Below, in pieces: positions 36,254 to 49,100 of a stretch of DNA of 64,000 bases. The translations under genes were made by a program, and so were the position numbers. A model generated the notes under the pieces. That model was not told the DNA's origin, did no database searches, and saw only the letters and a program-made list of their open reading frames with translations. The DNA comes from Ciborinia camelliae (lineage: Eukaryota > Ascomycota > Leotiomycetes > Helotiales > Sclerotiniaceae), in assembly GCA_025890175.1 (NCBI GenBank), contig JANPYM010000006.1:1711655-1775654 (forward strand), in the 5' to 3' direction. Numbering within the stretch: the first letter of the stretch is position 1; the number at the start of each line of letters is the position of its first letter.

Positions 36254-37330
36254 ATGTCATCATCTCATCGGCGTGGGCCTTGGTCACCAGCTGAAGATTC
36301 CTACTTGGTACAACTTGTTCATACACAAGGAGCTTTGAACTGGGTGAGAATAGCACAGCTCATCGGTTCAAGATCTCCCAAACAATGCCGAGAACGCTAT
36401 CATCAAAATCTTAAACCATCCTTAAATCACGATCCGATCAGCCCCGAAGAAGGACTTCAAATCGAAAGATTAGTAGGAGAGATGGGCAAGAGATGGGCTG
36501 AAATCGCGCGCCGACTTCAAGGACGAAGCGATAACGCCGTTAAGAACTGGTGGAATGGAAGTATGAACCGGAGACGTCGCTCGTTTCTTCGTGGAAGATC
36601 CTCCCATCCACATTCCTTCAACGAGCGATCCGAAATCCTTTCATTCGCAAGACCAGCTCATTCTCATTCCACATCTCGCCACATCGACAGCTTTTCATCA
36701 AGAGGAATCAATGTTTCTCTCCCATCGCCTTCAGTATCCGAAGCATCACGAGCAGAATCACTAGACGGCGCTCCATCCCTAATCTCAGACACCGGTTCCA
36801 ACTTCTCCATCTCCCCTCGCGTAGCCTTATCACCCTCCCGCGAACTCCCACCTCTTTCCTCGGATTGTCTCGATGCTCGAAGGCCATCTCTTCCACAGCC
36901 GCAAATCAGACCCAAAACCTCACCTTACGCATCGGAATTTGAATCTGCATCAATATGTCATCCTTCACTAGAAAGAGAATCATATTATACCCACGCACAT
37001 TCCAACTCGATAAAATCCTCTCATAACACTCGAGAACCGAGAGTTATGAGTATATTAAACTATCCACGCCATCGCCCAGACCAACAATACACTGGTCCCA
37101 TGCCCCCATATCCACCTCGCGATCCACATAAGCAACGCGAGTATTGTATCCCAGAGCGTGCACAACGGCAACAACAAACCCCAAGAAGAGTGGCGCAACC
37201 ATTAACTGCGCCGTCTAGCCCGGCGCACATTCAGTTGGCACCGATTCGATCGATTAATCCTTTGAACACTTATTGGAAGGAAGTGAAGGCAAGGGACACG
37301 AGGATGCAACTTGCGAGTTTATTGCTATGA
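36254..37330 (+). CDS. flbD: R2R3-Myb transcription factor, FlbD/RCA-1 type
   Basis: DNA-binding regulator of asexual development in filamentous ascomycetes. One exon of 358 residues. Two Myb repeats fill residues 5-109: R2 from HRRGPWSPAED through SPKQCRERYHQNLKPSLNHD, where the third Trp is Tyr, and R3 with MGKRWAEIARRL and the diagnostic SDNAVKNWWNGSMNRRRR. This combination is characteristic of FlbD and not of plant or Cdc5-type Mybs. The remaining 250 residues are Ser/Pro-rich and low in structure, ending LASLLL. The ATG at 36254 starts right at the homology; the frame stays open upstream to about 36035, but with no further ATG. An exceptionally long upstream region suggests elaborate control. 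Confidence 0.92.
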   Translation: MSSSHRRGPWSPAEDSYLVQLVHTQGALNWVRIAQLIGSRSPKQCRERYHQNLKPSLNHDPISPEEGLQIERLVGEMGKRWAEIARRLQGRSDNAVKNWWNGSMNRRRRSFLRGRSSHPHSFNERSEILSFARPAHSHSTSRHIDSFSSRGINVSLPSPSVSEASRAESLDGAPSLISDTGSNFSISPRVALSPSRELPPLSSDCLDARRPSLPQPQIRPKTSPYASEFESASICHPSLERESYYTHAHSNSIKSSHNTREPRVMSILNYPRHRPDQQYTGPMPPYPPRDPHKQREYCIPERAQRQQQTPRRVAQPLTAPSSPAHIQLAPIRSINPLNTYWKEVKARDTRMQLASLLL

Positions 37331-37708
37331 TTTTGTAGGACCAAGTGACAGGCATGGGCACCTGTACTCTATCCAAGGTATTTCAATTTTCCAGATGATT
37401 TACTTTATCCTACTGACTTTGACAACATAGTTACTTTATAAAACTTGTGGGTATGTGTAGACCTATAGATATATTATATAATCGTTTAATATAATTATTC
37501 AAAGTCGAAGCTATTTTTTATATTTTACTTTTAATTTTACATTTTCTACTTTCCATTTTTAACTTTTCACCTTTTTTATCCCCTCCTCTCTCCTCCTCTT
37601 CAACTTTGAACAATTAAATTAGACAATTATATGATATATATCTATGGGTTTACTCATACCCGAGGCATTTCACGGGGTGGTTATTCTACCCTGTAGGGGG
37701 GAACATAT
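37331..37708. other. 3' flank of flbD-like gene
   Basis: AT-rich sequence, T-rich near 37500-37580, then a short GC-rich patch (CACGGGGTGGTTATTCTACCCTGTAGGGG) just before the rRNA relic. No gene is seen. Confidence 0.5.
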
Positions 37709-37779
37709 GAATCGCAGAATTCAGTGAATCATTGAATCTTTGAACGCACATTGCGCCCCTTGGTATTCCGGGGGGCATG
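37709..37779 (+). pseudogene. 5.8S rRNA fragment (relic)
   Basis: 71 bp match the 3' half of fungal 5.8S rRNA, running from the GAATTGCAGAATTCAG region through the ACGCACATTGCGCCCC and TTCCGGGGGGCATG region. Compared with the consensus as I know it there are about two C/T transitions (GAATCGCAG and CATTGAATC). The match stops at both ends: upstream lacks the 5' half, and after GGGGGGCATG the sequence continues GAGCAGG and not CCTGTTCGAG. It is therefore a dispersed, non-functional rDNA fragment and not part of an rDNA unit. Confidence 0.9.
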
Positions 37780-37953
37780 GAGCAGGATGGGTTACCCGCC
37801 GGGTTTTACCCCGGGTCTACTCTACCCTTTGCCCAACCCTGGTTGGTGTATATCAAAAGTTACCCAACAACAAGAGAGGACGGAACTCGAAAAGAATCAC
37901 CGCATCACTTTATGTATGTAGGCGAGCCTACGAATTTCATGTGTCTAATCTCT

Positions 37954-37956
<3 letters not shown>

Positions 37957-38002
<46 letters not shown>
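37957..38002. repeat. TA dinucleotide microsatellite
   Basis: About 22 perfect TA units, 180 bp downstream of the 5.8S relic. Confidence 0.95.
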
Positions 38003-38007
<5 letters not shown>

Positions 38008-38275
38008 CACCTCATTAATTATACGAACCGGATGCTGTTGGTTCGGTTACTCGGTGGAAGTCACTATTTATCAATAGTATTATAATAAAAGTTGTATTGC
38101 ATGAAGCATACTGATATCGCGTACGAAGTACGTGATCCTTATGCCCCAAATCGCGACAGATGCTAATTGGATTGTTTAAATATAATCGGAGGAGGGGGGC
38201 GCATACGTCCTCCCTCTAAACCTTTTATTAGGGCTCTACAAGCTGCGCAGCACGAGCTGCGACGGAGGTCGTGAA

Positions 38276-38331
38276 GGGCCGTAGCCAATAATAAGAATGA
38301 GCCATAGGCGAGGGCTATTATTGGTCGGCCC
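38276..38331. repeat. GC-rich inverted repeat (hairpin)
   Basis: Left arm GGGCCGTAGCCAATAATA (38276-38293) pairs with right arm TATTATTGGTCGGCCC (38316-38331), with a two-base bulge and a 22-nt loop. It lies in a 160-bp GC-rich island (38190-38345) inside AT-rich DNA. It is not recognised as a known RNA. Confidence 0.7.
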
Positions 38332-38454
38332 GAGCCTTGTACCTATATACTGTTGTATATCTTGTTATTGCCTACAAGTATGGGTTGGGAGGCTGTTGGA
38401 ACGTTATGCATTTGTAGATGCCCTGGATTGAATGGACGATGAATGTATGATTGG

Positions 38455-38545
38455 TAGGATAGGATTGGTTAGGATAGGATTGGTTAGGATAGGATTGGTT
38501 AGGAGAGGATTGGTTAGGATAGGATTGGTTAGGATAGGATAGTTC
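38455..38545. repeat. Minisatellite, TTAGGATAGGATTGG units
   Basis: About six head-to-tail copies of a 15-bp unit (GGTTAGGATAGGATT) with one internal variant (GGAGAGG). Confidence 0.9.
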
Positions 38546-39145
38546 TAAACAAAAAAAATAATATATATATAATTAAAAGAACTTCGAATAACTATGACCA
38601 CAATCACAATCTACTGGATGCAAATCTGAGTGTTCATTCTTATGACCTAAACAGTGGCAATTCAAGTGAATGGGAGTAAAGGCTCAAGGCTGTCTGCGCA
38701 GAAGTACCTACATGTTCTACACTTCAATGACTTCAAAATAATCTTCCCCATAACTCGTTCACTCTAATTTTCTCCCCTATCCCCGACGTATATCTAATCG
38801 ATCAACCCACAAACCTCATTTACGTACATCCATCCATCAAGTATCAGTTGACGACGAAAAGATTTTTTCAACTCAATTCGTATCTCTTGTATCATATCAT
38901 CTTCATCCATCTCCACCCCAGCAATGAAACCCGTCCGCAAATGAACAAAAGTCCAAGCTCACCATCTAATCTAGTCTACCAATTTCCATCCGCCATCAGC
39001 CGTCAGCAAGCCGAAACATTGTCAATGCACCCATCAATGCATTTTCCCCCCACGCTTCACCAGGTACCCCCCAGCAGAACAGACATGGCCAGATGTTCCT
39101 GCTAGTTGAAATTATCTCATTCATTCATCATGGTCGTTCATCTGT

Positions 39146-39199
39146 CAGTGTCAGTGTCAGTGTCAGTGTCAGTGTCAGTGTCAGTGTCAGTGTCAGTGC
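39146..39199. repeat. Hexamer array, GTCAGT
   Basis: About nine perfect copies of GTCAGT, continuing as a degenerate GCCGATGCAAGTGCCGGTGCTGGT stretch. It opens a Val/Ser-type frame on the plus strand that is not taken as a gene. Confidence 0.92.
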
Positions 39200-42100
39200 C
39201 GATGCAAGTGCCGGTGCTGGTGCTGGTGCCGATGTCAGTGTTAGTACGTGGCCTGCATTCTGAAACCACATCACACCACACCACAACGCATCAATGCATT
39301 TCTTCCACGCTTTCCAGGCCATAGGATATTCCTGCTGATTTTTTTCTCATCGGATTGAAAATGGCAGGTGAACGACAATGTCAATGTCAGAATCAACGTC
39401 AATCAAAGCCATACTAGGTAGTTTATTGGACAACAGTATGTCTCTCGCCGATAGATCAACACTAAAGTAAATAGATCGGATGAGAATATGCTCAACGACG
39501 TAATAAAGATACACCAAACTGCAAGGCATATGTATGTATGTATACCTTACAGTTTCACCCTTTTCATCTATTCGTACATCGGAGGATTGACAAGTCCGTC
39601 GGTCACTTGAATATTCTTTGAGTCTTCCATATCACATATCGCAGTGAGCAAATGCATCGTCTGCCAGGAATGGCATACTGGATCTCCAGCTTCATGCACT
39701 CCCACATCTATTCCGCACTAGCAGAAACCCTCACTCCTCACTCCTCACCCCTTGAAGCAATTTCCCGCAAATCCTCACATCCACTTAGACATTAAAACCC
39801 AAAGAAAGTTCTCCAACACCCGCCAACACAAACCACATCACGACAATCTCCACCTTCCATCAACTATGTATAATGTATAATGTAACCCTCCTCCTAAGAA
39901 CCCACCTGGTAAACACCGAGTAGGTAGGTAGGTATGTATGTACCTATGTATGTATACCTTACACACATTGCCTTGCCTACCTACGTACCTTAGCTTCTCC
40001 AGAAACTTCATCATGAGATTTCATCATCCGGATTCCGGATTCCCCATGATCTACCTACCCGACCCATGATGATCCAATCCGCATAAGTAAATAGAATCAA
40101 ATCGAATCAGGCATAAAACTCCCCGTCGGTTTCTCATTCCCATGCCAATTACTGCACGCAGCCCAAATGGTCACACCGAGTACTTAGGTTGTAGCTAGTT
40201 GTAGCTCCAGATCCAGAACCAGCACGCTATCCCTATACACTTCCCTCGTTCCTTCCTTCCTTCCTAAAACTACAATAGTATAATACCAAATCAATATCAA
40301 CTATAGATTACGGTACCGAATCCCGATATGCGACGTTCCAGCCCAATCCCCACTTTCCACCTCCACTTTGCACATTCCACATTCTACTTTCCAAAAAAAA
40401 CAAACAAAACTGAAGATCTCCTCCAAGTTCCAACGGGCGCGAGTCATTGAGTTGTTGTTGTTGTTGTTATTGTTGTTGTTGTCAACTCGACACTAATCCA
40501 AGGAAAGTTAGTAAGGCTGTGGGATGGTGCATGTGAGGTTAGCCTTTCCTTTTTCCTTTTTCTCGCTAAAGTTCCCATTGGTGATCTCGGATTTAACCTT
40601 ACTTACCTAGGTAGGTAAGGTATCTAGTGTTTAGCCTTATGCATGCATGTATGTGTGTAAGGTATGTGTGCGTGCGTGTTTGAAATTCATTATTTAATTT
40701 ATATTAGATGAGTAAGGTAGGCAAGATAGGTAGGTTGATGGGTTTGATAATATAAATTAATGTTGGAAAGAATGATATAGAGAAAGATATATGAAGACGA
40801 GAATATAAATGTAATATTTTTGGGATGTTATGTAGATACCTATGGATTAGGTACCTAGGTAAGGTAGCAAAACTAATGTCTCTCGCTTCGGCACCCTTTT
40901 TTTCATTGGATGATTTCCCATCTCCTTGTACTGTACAAGTAAGATTCCCGGTATATTAGATCAAAAGACTAATGCACAAGGAAGGTACCCATCTGCAACT
41001 ACCTACCTGCTAGTATAAGCAAGTACAATACAATACAGTATAGAAAATTTTCAACACCTCTCGACTGCATCGCCACCACAGTACCCGAGCGTAGGTACAG
41101 TAGTATAATATATTCGCAGCAGAAAAAGCGCCCATAGCAAAAAAGCAAATGAAATTCTTTTAAAAAAGGGGGGCACCAAGCGCTCGCTAACTAATCAGGC
41201 ATGAAGAGATTTTTGAGCAAAAGGGGAGGTCTAGATTCTAGAAGAAAAGAAAATGGCTAGAAAGAGACTAGAAAGACTAGAACGTGTCACCGAGTATGAA
41301 GTGTATTCTAGGCTAGTGGATCGTAGCCGTTTTGGAACGAGGTAGCTACTGTAGGTACATTGCATTGCATTACATACCTAGGTATGCATCTATGATGAAA
41401 CAAACAAAACCGACTGACTGACTTGACCGTAAGGAGAAAAAGAAAACTGGAAGTGTGGGTACGGAAGACACAATGCGGAATGAAATGTTGTTGTGCTATT
41501 TTTTCTCTCTCCATATTTGAGTCTGGAATATATAATTTTCATTTACTGTCGTTGTATTGTATGTATATTGGCAGAAAATTTCAAAGTAAAAACCTACAGG
41601 GAAGTTTGGCGCAGTGGTTGGGTCTTCACGCATACTGACATACTGGCATACTAGTATAGCAATCTATATGTAGGTATATTCATTCCGGGATATCAAAATC
41701 GGGTATACCGACTCTGAAGTTCTAGAGTCCAAACAAGCATGCGAATCATCATCATATGCCATCTCCACAGTTAAGCATACAAGCCCAAGAGATAATTTCA
41801 TCCCTAGATTTCAAGGTATACATGATACATACATACGTACACATCTGAGTCTAGAATCTAGATTTCGAGTCCTAGTTATCATTCATATACATAATATACA
41901 TACGAAGTATCATATTGTCCCTCTTACTATCTAGCAGTTCTCCAAAAATGAAAAGCGGAGTGCCCAAACATTAACGATGCCAGTCATGTAGGGGATAAGA
42001 ATTATTTGCTGTAGCTAGATACCTACCGGCGCGGCATATTTCCCTTCTATCTCTCATTCTTCCTCCTTTCCCTATCCCCTCGCACCTGGGTTCAAGAACC

Positions 42101-43170
42101 ACAGTAGTAGAATCACAGAAAAATGTAGTAAAAACACCTCTACCCAAAATGTCTCGATATCAATTCAATTTTATCACATCCCATGAAGTCACATTATATC
42201 GCATGACATAGAATCCACTGAACGATAGACACAATACACACACCACTCAAGTTAATATAATAATATATTTATCCAAGTAATCATCGGCTTGTCTTTCTTT
42301 CATACACTTCTATTTACCTCCGATTCCTCCCCCCCCCGCCTGCTATTCCATTTCTCTCTCTTCTCCCATCCCACCAACCGTTGCGCTACATGCATCCATT
42401 ACCTCGTCCATTATCCATTATCATCACCCCTATCTCCTTGCACAGACCCAACCTTCTCCAAAAAATCTCCCAAAAATCCTCGTGAGCCATCTGAATCCAG
42501 GTCATAGCCTTATGTTTTTCAACAAAAAAAATCCAGTAGAGGTAAGGTTTCCCGCATAAAATGTATATGTGTTTTTCGAGTTCTTGGGTGGGGTTCATTT
42601 GTGTGGTGTTGAAAAGAAAGGATGAGTTCGATCTTCCCTCCCCTTTCTTCCCGGCTCTCCATTTCTCCCCTCCCGTCGCACCCCAAATTCATTGGCTCCC
42701 AAGCTCGTCGGTGCCTCTCTCCAAAATTACAACCCCTCAACAAAAAGGGTATCAAGAATCCCCCGTCCACAAATGATTGATCTATAAATAATATCCATCC
42801 CATCCCATCCATAAACGCCCAGACCAAAATTCACCCTTGATATCCCATGCATCCATCCTTCCATCCATTTGTAAGTGTACTTTCGGATATCTTCTCTCTA
42901 ATACATCGCTCGCTTGTTCGTTGGTGTTCATCTGCCCACCCCCCTATATACATACATACATACAATACTATTGCACATATATCATATCCTTACTCTCCAC
43001 TCTTACAAGAAAGAAAGGAACCGAGTAAAATGTAATGCCAAAAGTAGAAAAACGAAGAGAAAGCAAAAGGTGGTATCTCTAAAACCATTATCATCATCAT
43101 CATCATCATCATCGTCGGCCGTCACATCATCAACGCCCATAATTAACTCACGTCATTTTCCTCTTCGACT

Positions 43171-46100
43171 TCAACTACCCACACTAACCAAACTATAAAT
43201 CCAATTCGCCTCCGGCACACTTCCCGTCTGCAAACACCACTTCCTCGTCCTCCCACTCACTCTCCCTATCGCACCTACCATCCCGACCTCTCCGTTAGGT
43301 CCCACGACATCCTCCCACACATTACACGTAATTCCCTTATTACCAATCATGCTAAAGCAATTCGCACCTAGCACAACATCTAATAACACCTCCACCTTTT
43401 CATCTGGATTTTCTGGTTTCATAGCTTTGCGTGTAACGATGATACGGCGTTCAATACCTTGGTCTACGGAGCAGGCTTGGCGCATACCGGGTGGTGGCGT
43501 TGTGACTGTTAGTCTAGCATTTCCGCAATCTTGCCATTTGGATCGTGTTTCTAAGTAATAGAGACGGATTTTAAGGTTATCAGAGGTGAGATTGACCCCA
43601 CCATATGATGTTGAGGTGCCTGCCAAACTTGAGGGATGAGGCGTTCGAGGTGGAGTAAGGCCGGAGGAACTAGTGTATAAACTTGATGGACTAGACCCAC
43701 GTCCTGATTCTATGGAGGACTTTGCGATATTGAAAAATGAACTTCCGGTTAATCTCTTAAAAGATTCGGAAAACCGTGAAGCGGATGGGGAGCTACTTTG
43801 CTCCGAGTTAATGACGGATGGTGTACGTGTTGATGCACGATAGCTTTTCTGGCGTCCGAAGCTCGAGATGTTTTGGTTCTTGCTAGCACCTGTAGTTTTG
43901 TAAGTTGCTCCGCCATATGAATTGAGAAGTCGTTCCTCTTCGAGCTTTTTATAGGTTGGATTATCCATGCGAGATTTATGAATAGAATTGTATAAACCAA
44001 CACAGGCAAGATTGTGCAAACTGCGATATCTGATTGTAGGGCTACACTTTACTCGAGAGTCGCTTGTCGGAGGAGAATGTATTTCAATATCGATTGAATT
44101 ACTTTGCCGGAGTGTAACAACAGGCGTAAGTACCTGGCCAAGCAATGGGCGCTTGTCCTCGCTAAAGCTTTTGTCTTCTGAGCCCTCTACTATCGATTCC
44201 TGGATGGTTGACAAAACTGCGGGGGGGGAATGTATGGATGTCGTTTCATATACTTCGATTAAGCCGGGACGGATAATAATGGAGCAAGATCTCGAATGTA
44301 CATCGTCCCAACGGCCTTTGGAGTTATTCCAGGTTGAAACAGTGGCAACGTGTTTTCTTACATCTGTGACATTTACTTTGGGTACAATTGGGATTCGGGG
44401 TGTGTAATTCGCAGGCGCCAAGGTAACATTTGGCAGACTATAAAGAGAGGTTGTAGGTGAAATAAAACGTCTGCCATATATGGTTGGAGCAGGTTCAGCC
44501 TCTAGATGATCTGCAGCCTCAAGTTCATCAAGTTCATCGAGCTCATCCTCATCGGAACTGGATGATGACTCTTCTTCTGTATCAGATTCTTCGGATGATG
44601 AACACGATATTTCAGAAACTTCTTCAGAAACCTCCGATCTCTCCGATATATCGGATATATCAGAAGGTCGGTATTCATGCTTCAGTGGAGAGGAAGTGCG
44701 CCGAGACCTTAATTTTGGAGCTGGGGGCTCAATGATCACTGGTTTCTTGAGGACGCTGGGAGACATCGACCTGTGAGCTGGCGGTGGCGGTGGCGCACTC
44801 TCTTCCTCTGTGTAATCGGGACTACGAGATCGTGCATATGTATTTTGTGAATCCAATGTATCATATGAAGTGCGTCGGATGTTGTCTTTGGTAGTAGAAG
44901 TGCTACCGTTTGAAGAAGCAATGCTTGCTTTGCGAAGTTTTGGAATATATGGGAGTTCCTCAGAGGGCGTGAGCAGTCGGCGAGATGTTTTGCCTGGTGT
45001 AGATGCGCGACTTTCAGATTCCTCGAAGTCGTCATTATCTCTGCTTTCTTCGTCCGAGTTGTCAAGTACAAATTCACTCGACAGAGGTGAACTTGGTGTA
45101 GAGCGGGTACGAGTATGATGTTTTGATGGTTTGGAATGTCTCATGGGCGGTTGATCAGTAATTTCATCGAGAGAAACCTCCCGATGTCTTCGTGGTGAGC
45201 TTGGAGACGAGGTTTCTTTGCGATCTATCTTTAGGGGGGCTGGAACTTCTATAGACGAAATAGTAGAAAAGGTTGAAGACCGTGGTCTTTCCTTTGAATG
45301 GTGCTTTCTTCTTCTTCTTCGACGCGCACCAATTGGCAATTCGTTATCATGAGGATCACCCGCCTCGCTTATCTCGGATGGATCCATAGAGACCATCGAT
45401 ACTGTATCCGTATTATCTGGTATAGAGCTCAGAACTGGTTGAGGCATTGGGATGGAGCCTAACATTTCTATCCATTCGGCTGCAGTTTCAGGCTCAGCAC
45501 CCTTCAGAAGCAAACTCTCTCGCCATTCTATGGGTCTTTGTATACCGCGGATCATGACTATCACTTCACCAGGTTTGTCCCCAGCGCAAGCGGATATAAA
45601 ATCCCTATTGATAGGAGGAAAGAGCAAGTAGCGATGTGTAGCTTCCGGTGTAATTTCCGATGCACAGATTAGAACATCTCCTGGGTCGATTTCGTCGGAA
45701 AGATTGTCGCGGAGTATCAATTCTACACGGCACTCAATTCGTTGGCCATTAGAATGTGGAAAATCAAGATCAAAGAAGTCTTTGGCCGAGACTTGTCTGG
45801 TCCGATCAATATGAGCATCCTCAACTGGAGCTAGCGTTTGCGGATTACGAGCTCGAGTTGGGTCAGTATTGTTTGCATAGAGATCCTCGAGTCTAGCATG
45901 TTCTTCTTTAACACGGGAGCGGGCCAATTCTTGCAAATCCTCAAATGTTTTCAGTGCTTTTCCTGAAAGTTCAGAATGGTTGATATTGTCGAGGCCCTAT
46001 GATAAGTAAGAACGTGACGGATGGAAATTTCTATGAAGAAAGCGGATGCGAGGACTGAAAAACACACCTTTGTTAACTTTGCAAGATATTTTATTCTCAC

Positions 46101-49100
46101 AAGAGGCCTCCTGAGCAGGAACGCGACGTCGACACGTTCACCATTCGAGTTGACAATATCTCCGTCAGCATTGCGTGGAACACTGTCAAGGGATGAGCCT
46201 TCCTTATCTTCAGTGGATGCTCTGCGTGAAGCAGGTGCTAGATTAACAATAACGTCCTGAAAGCCTAATCTCCACGCACGGGTATAGTCCTGATAAGTTC
46301 GGTGGGCTCTTTGAAGCCAAACTATGAGATCATCCGGGTTTTCAAGTGGTATGCGTCTATGTAAACTCTTTAGACGTTCGAGAGCAACACCCATGTCAAC
46401 AATTGGTTTGGTAAGGAACGTTTCGTTCATGTCCGTGGAGTCGGGGTTGAAGAGGCCAGCAGCAATGGCCGAGTCTGACTTGGAGAGAACGCAGGTGAGA
46501 AGTACCGGGATCACTCCATCAACCAAAGTCTTTAATTCTCTCATATATTTTACTTCGTCACCCGCCAATTCACGCATCAAATCCCTTTCAGTGGCAGTTT
46601 TCAAATTACTTCGAGCGGTACGCACACTTCGAGCCGATCTGATACTTTTTGTTCTGCCAGACGGTGGTGCATCGGGCAATGAAAGCATAGATACTAGGTC
46701 GGAATGCTTTGTAAGTCTTCTTTTGAGTCCCGATCTATTGCTTCTTCTGCGCGAAACGTTGGAGTCTGATCGTCCAGTCTGGGTAGTAGCTTGTGTAAGG
46801 GTAGTTTTAGTATGAATGGATGAAGTGTCTGCAGACGATAGAGTGCTGAAGGTTTCAACGGATGCAATTGTTGATAAGCGATGGTCACCAGAGTTTCTAC
46901 TTCTTCTCTTTCTTCTTGGCCTATCCGAGATGTCACGATGGTGGTCTGGAACTTCAAGGTGAGTACCAGATGAACGACTGCGCCGAGAATTATCATTTTC
47001 GGGTGTCTTTAGGCCACGTTCAGAATTTTTGAATTCGCCCAAATCATAATTTTCTTTTTCTTGGTTATAATCATCATCTTCTGGGTCTAAAACACCCTCA
47101 AATGTAGATTCGCCTCGGAATGCACCGAGCAAAGCATCTTTGAAAGGCGATTTACGAGCAGATCTTGCTACAGGAGGAGAGGCTGCACGTAAAGCTGGGC
47201 TTCTTCGGAGTCCAACCGCGGGTGGAGTGAGAGGTTTTTTAAATTCGATTGGATCGTCCAGAACACGCCCCAGAGGGGACTTGGCGTTATTACTTCTGAA
47301 GCTATTGTCTGAAGCCTTTCGAACGCGTTTTTGTCTACTTCCAGCTTCTTTGCGTTCCTCTTCATGTGTTTGTTTCGAATCTTGATCGGGTTTTGAAATA
47401 TGCTTCTCATTATCATTACATTTTTTTCTAGATTCTTCTGGCAACTTTGGAGTTGGAACAGGACTGGGGACATCAAGAAAAGGATCTGCAGTATTATTGA
47501 GCCACGACTCAATTGTTGGAGGCCGGTTTACACCACCCCTTGGAGGCATTTCAGGCGTATCATGCGTATCATGCATAATTTTCTTCCCTTCATTGTAGAC
47601 ACGTTTGATGACTTTGGGCACTAGATTACTAGGCTTTCTCTGAGGTTTAGGTCTGTTCACGGTATTGCCAGCCTCAGCACCAATGGGAAGATCCAAGGTA
47701 CTAAAAGCAGAGTCGCCAAACGGGATTTCGTCCACGGACGGGGGTGGCGAATGGGATTTTCGTGTTTGTCTTTTGGAACTTGGAGAACGACGAGTTGGGG
47801 TCTGTACACCTTCTTCATCTTCCAGTTCACGATCAGAGTGGTTGCCGATACCCTTTCTTTCGGTCTCCTTCGGCGGCTTAAGCTGTTTCTCGGATTTGCG
47901 TTTATGAGGTGAATGCTCATCTGAAGTTTCTGGTTTGAAAGTTGCTTGCTTGTCTTTTTGAACGGGTGTCGGTTTCAGGCTGATGCCATCGAGAAATGGG
48001 TTGCCCCCGGAAGTCTGTTTCTTGGCCTCGGGAGTCTTCCATCTCGCTTGAACAGGCTTTACTCGAATGCCCTCCTCCCATCGACCATTCGCTCCGCATG
48101 GTTTTATTCGAATACCGTCATTGGCTGGAGTTCTGGATGGCTCTGACTTAGGGATCTGACTCCATTTTGATGAACTAGCGAGGCTTTCCTTGGATCCATT
48201 ATTCGATGCCTTTCGTGAGCTTGGACTGCTCCTCGACTCGACTATAATTCCATTTTTTGCGGATTTCCGCTTCGGCTCCTCCTCAATTTCAACAATGATC
48301 TCTCCAAAAGACTTGGCCCTAATTTTCTCTCTATTACGGGTTTCTGGCTGTGGAGTCTTGCTTGATCGTGCCGTAGAATGAGCTCCTCCATGCCTCACCG
48401 CCTCGGCCTCCGTACGCTTGACCCAATCGGCGATTTTACTTTCCAATTTGGGATTGGCAGCTGTTTGCTTGAGAAAGTCCTTGGGTATAGCACGCGTCGT
48501 CACTTTGATTTCTCTTTTTTTCGGGGAGGCCTTGTTCTTATTTATCACCCAATGATCATCACTTATAACTCTTTTCCGAGGAGCACTCTTACTCCTCACT
48601 TCTGCGGCCCAGCCTTCAGGGTCTCTACTTTTCCGTCGTCCAGGTCGAGTGGTCTGATTTTTGACATGGAGCCTGTTATCCTCGGTTACAACACTGGGCC
48701 CAACAATACTCTCTTCCTCCACCTCCACTATTATCTCATCTAGCTCAGACTCTGGATCATCCACTTCCTCAATGACAGCTGCTGCACTAGCTTTTTGCCA
48801 TTGCTTAACCCGATCATGAACCCCTCCTGGCTTTTGAACCCTATTTACAGTGCACTCCCGCATCTCAGCTTTAACTGCATCGAGACTTTTCCGTCTTTGG
48901 CGACTTGGTGATGGTCTGCCCAGCAGAAAATCACTAAGCAATGTCGGCTCCGATTTCTTCGACGGGGGTCGTTTGTGTATTGGCGCGCCGGCAGGAGTCC
49001 GTGGCTTAACGCCCGGCTTTTGTAAAGGTGTGGCATCGGGAGGACGCTTGATGGGAGATGTCCTCTGCGGGGCAGTTGGAGTCTTGGGTTTGGCCGGAGC

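Larger units (their letters stand above)
37780..43170. other. Gene-poor tract with repeats
   Basis: No supportable gene. It contains GC-rich sequence following the rRNA relic (37780-37860), a TA microsatellite, a GC-rich hairpin, two minisatellites, TTG repeats (40452-40482) and scattered TAGG/TACC motifs. From about 42290 the plus strand is C/T-rich, and at 43088-43113 there is an ATC repeat in what is probably the 3' flank of the DH-PH gene. Confidence 0.6.

Noticed and set aside
38455..38545. Possible CRISPR-like or regulatory repeat array
   Set aside because: Units are directly adjacent with no spacers, so it is an ordinary minisatellite in a eukaryotic genome.
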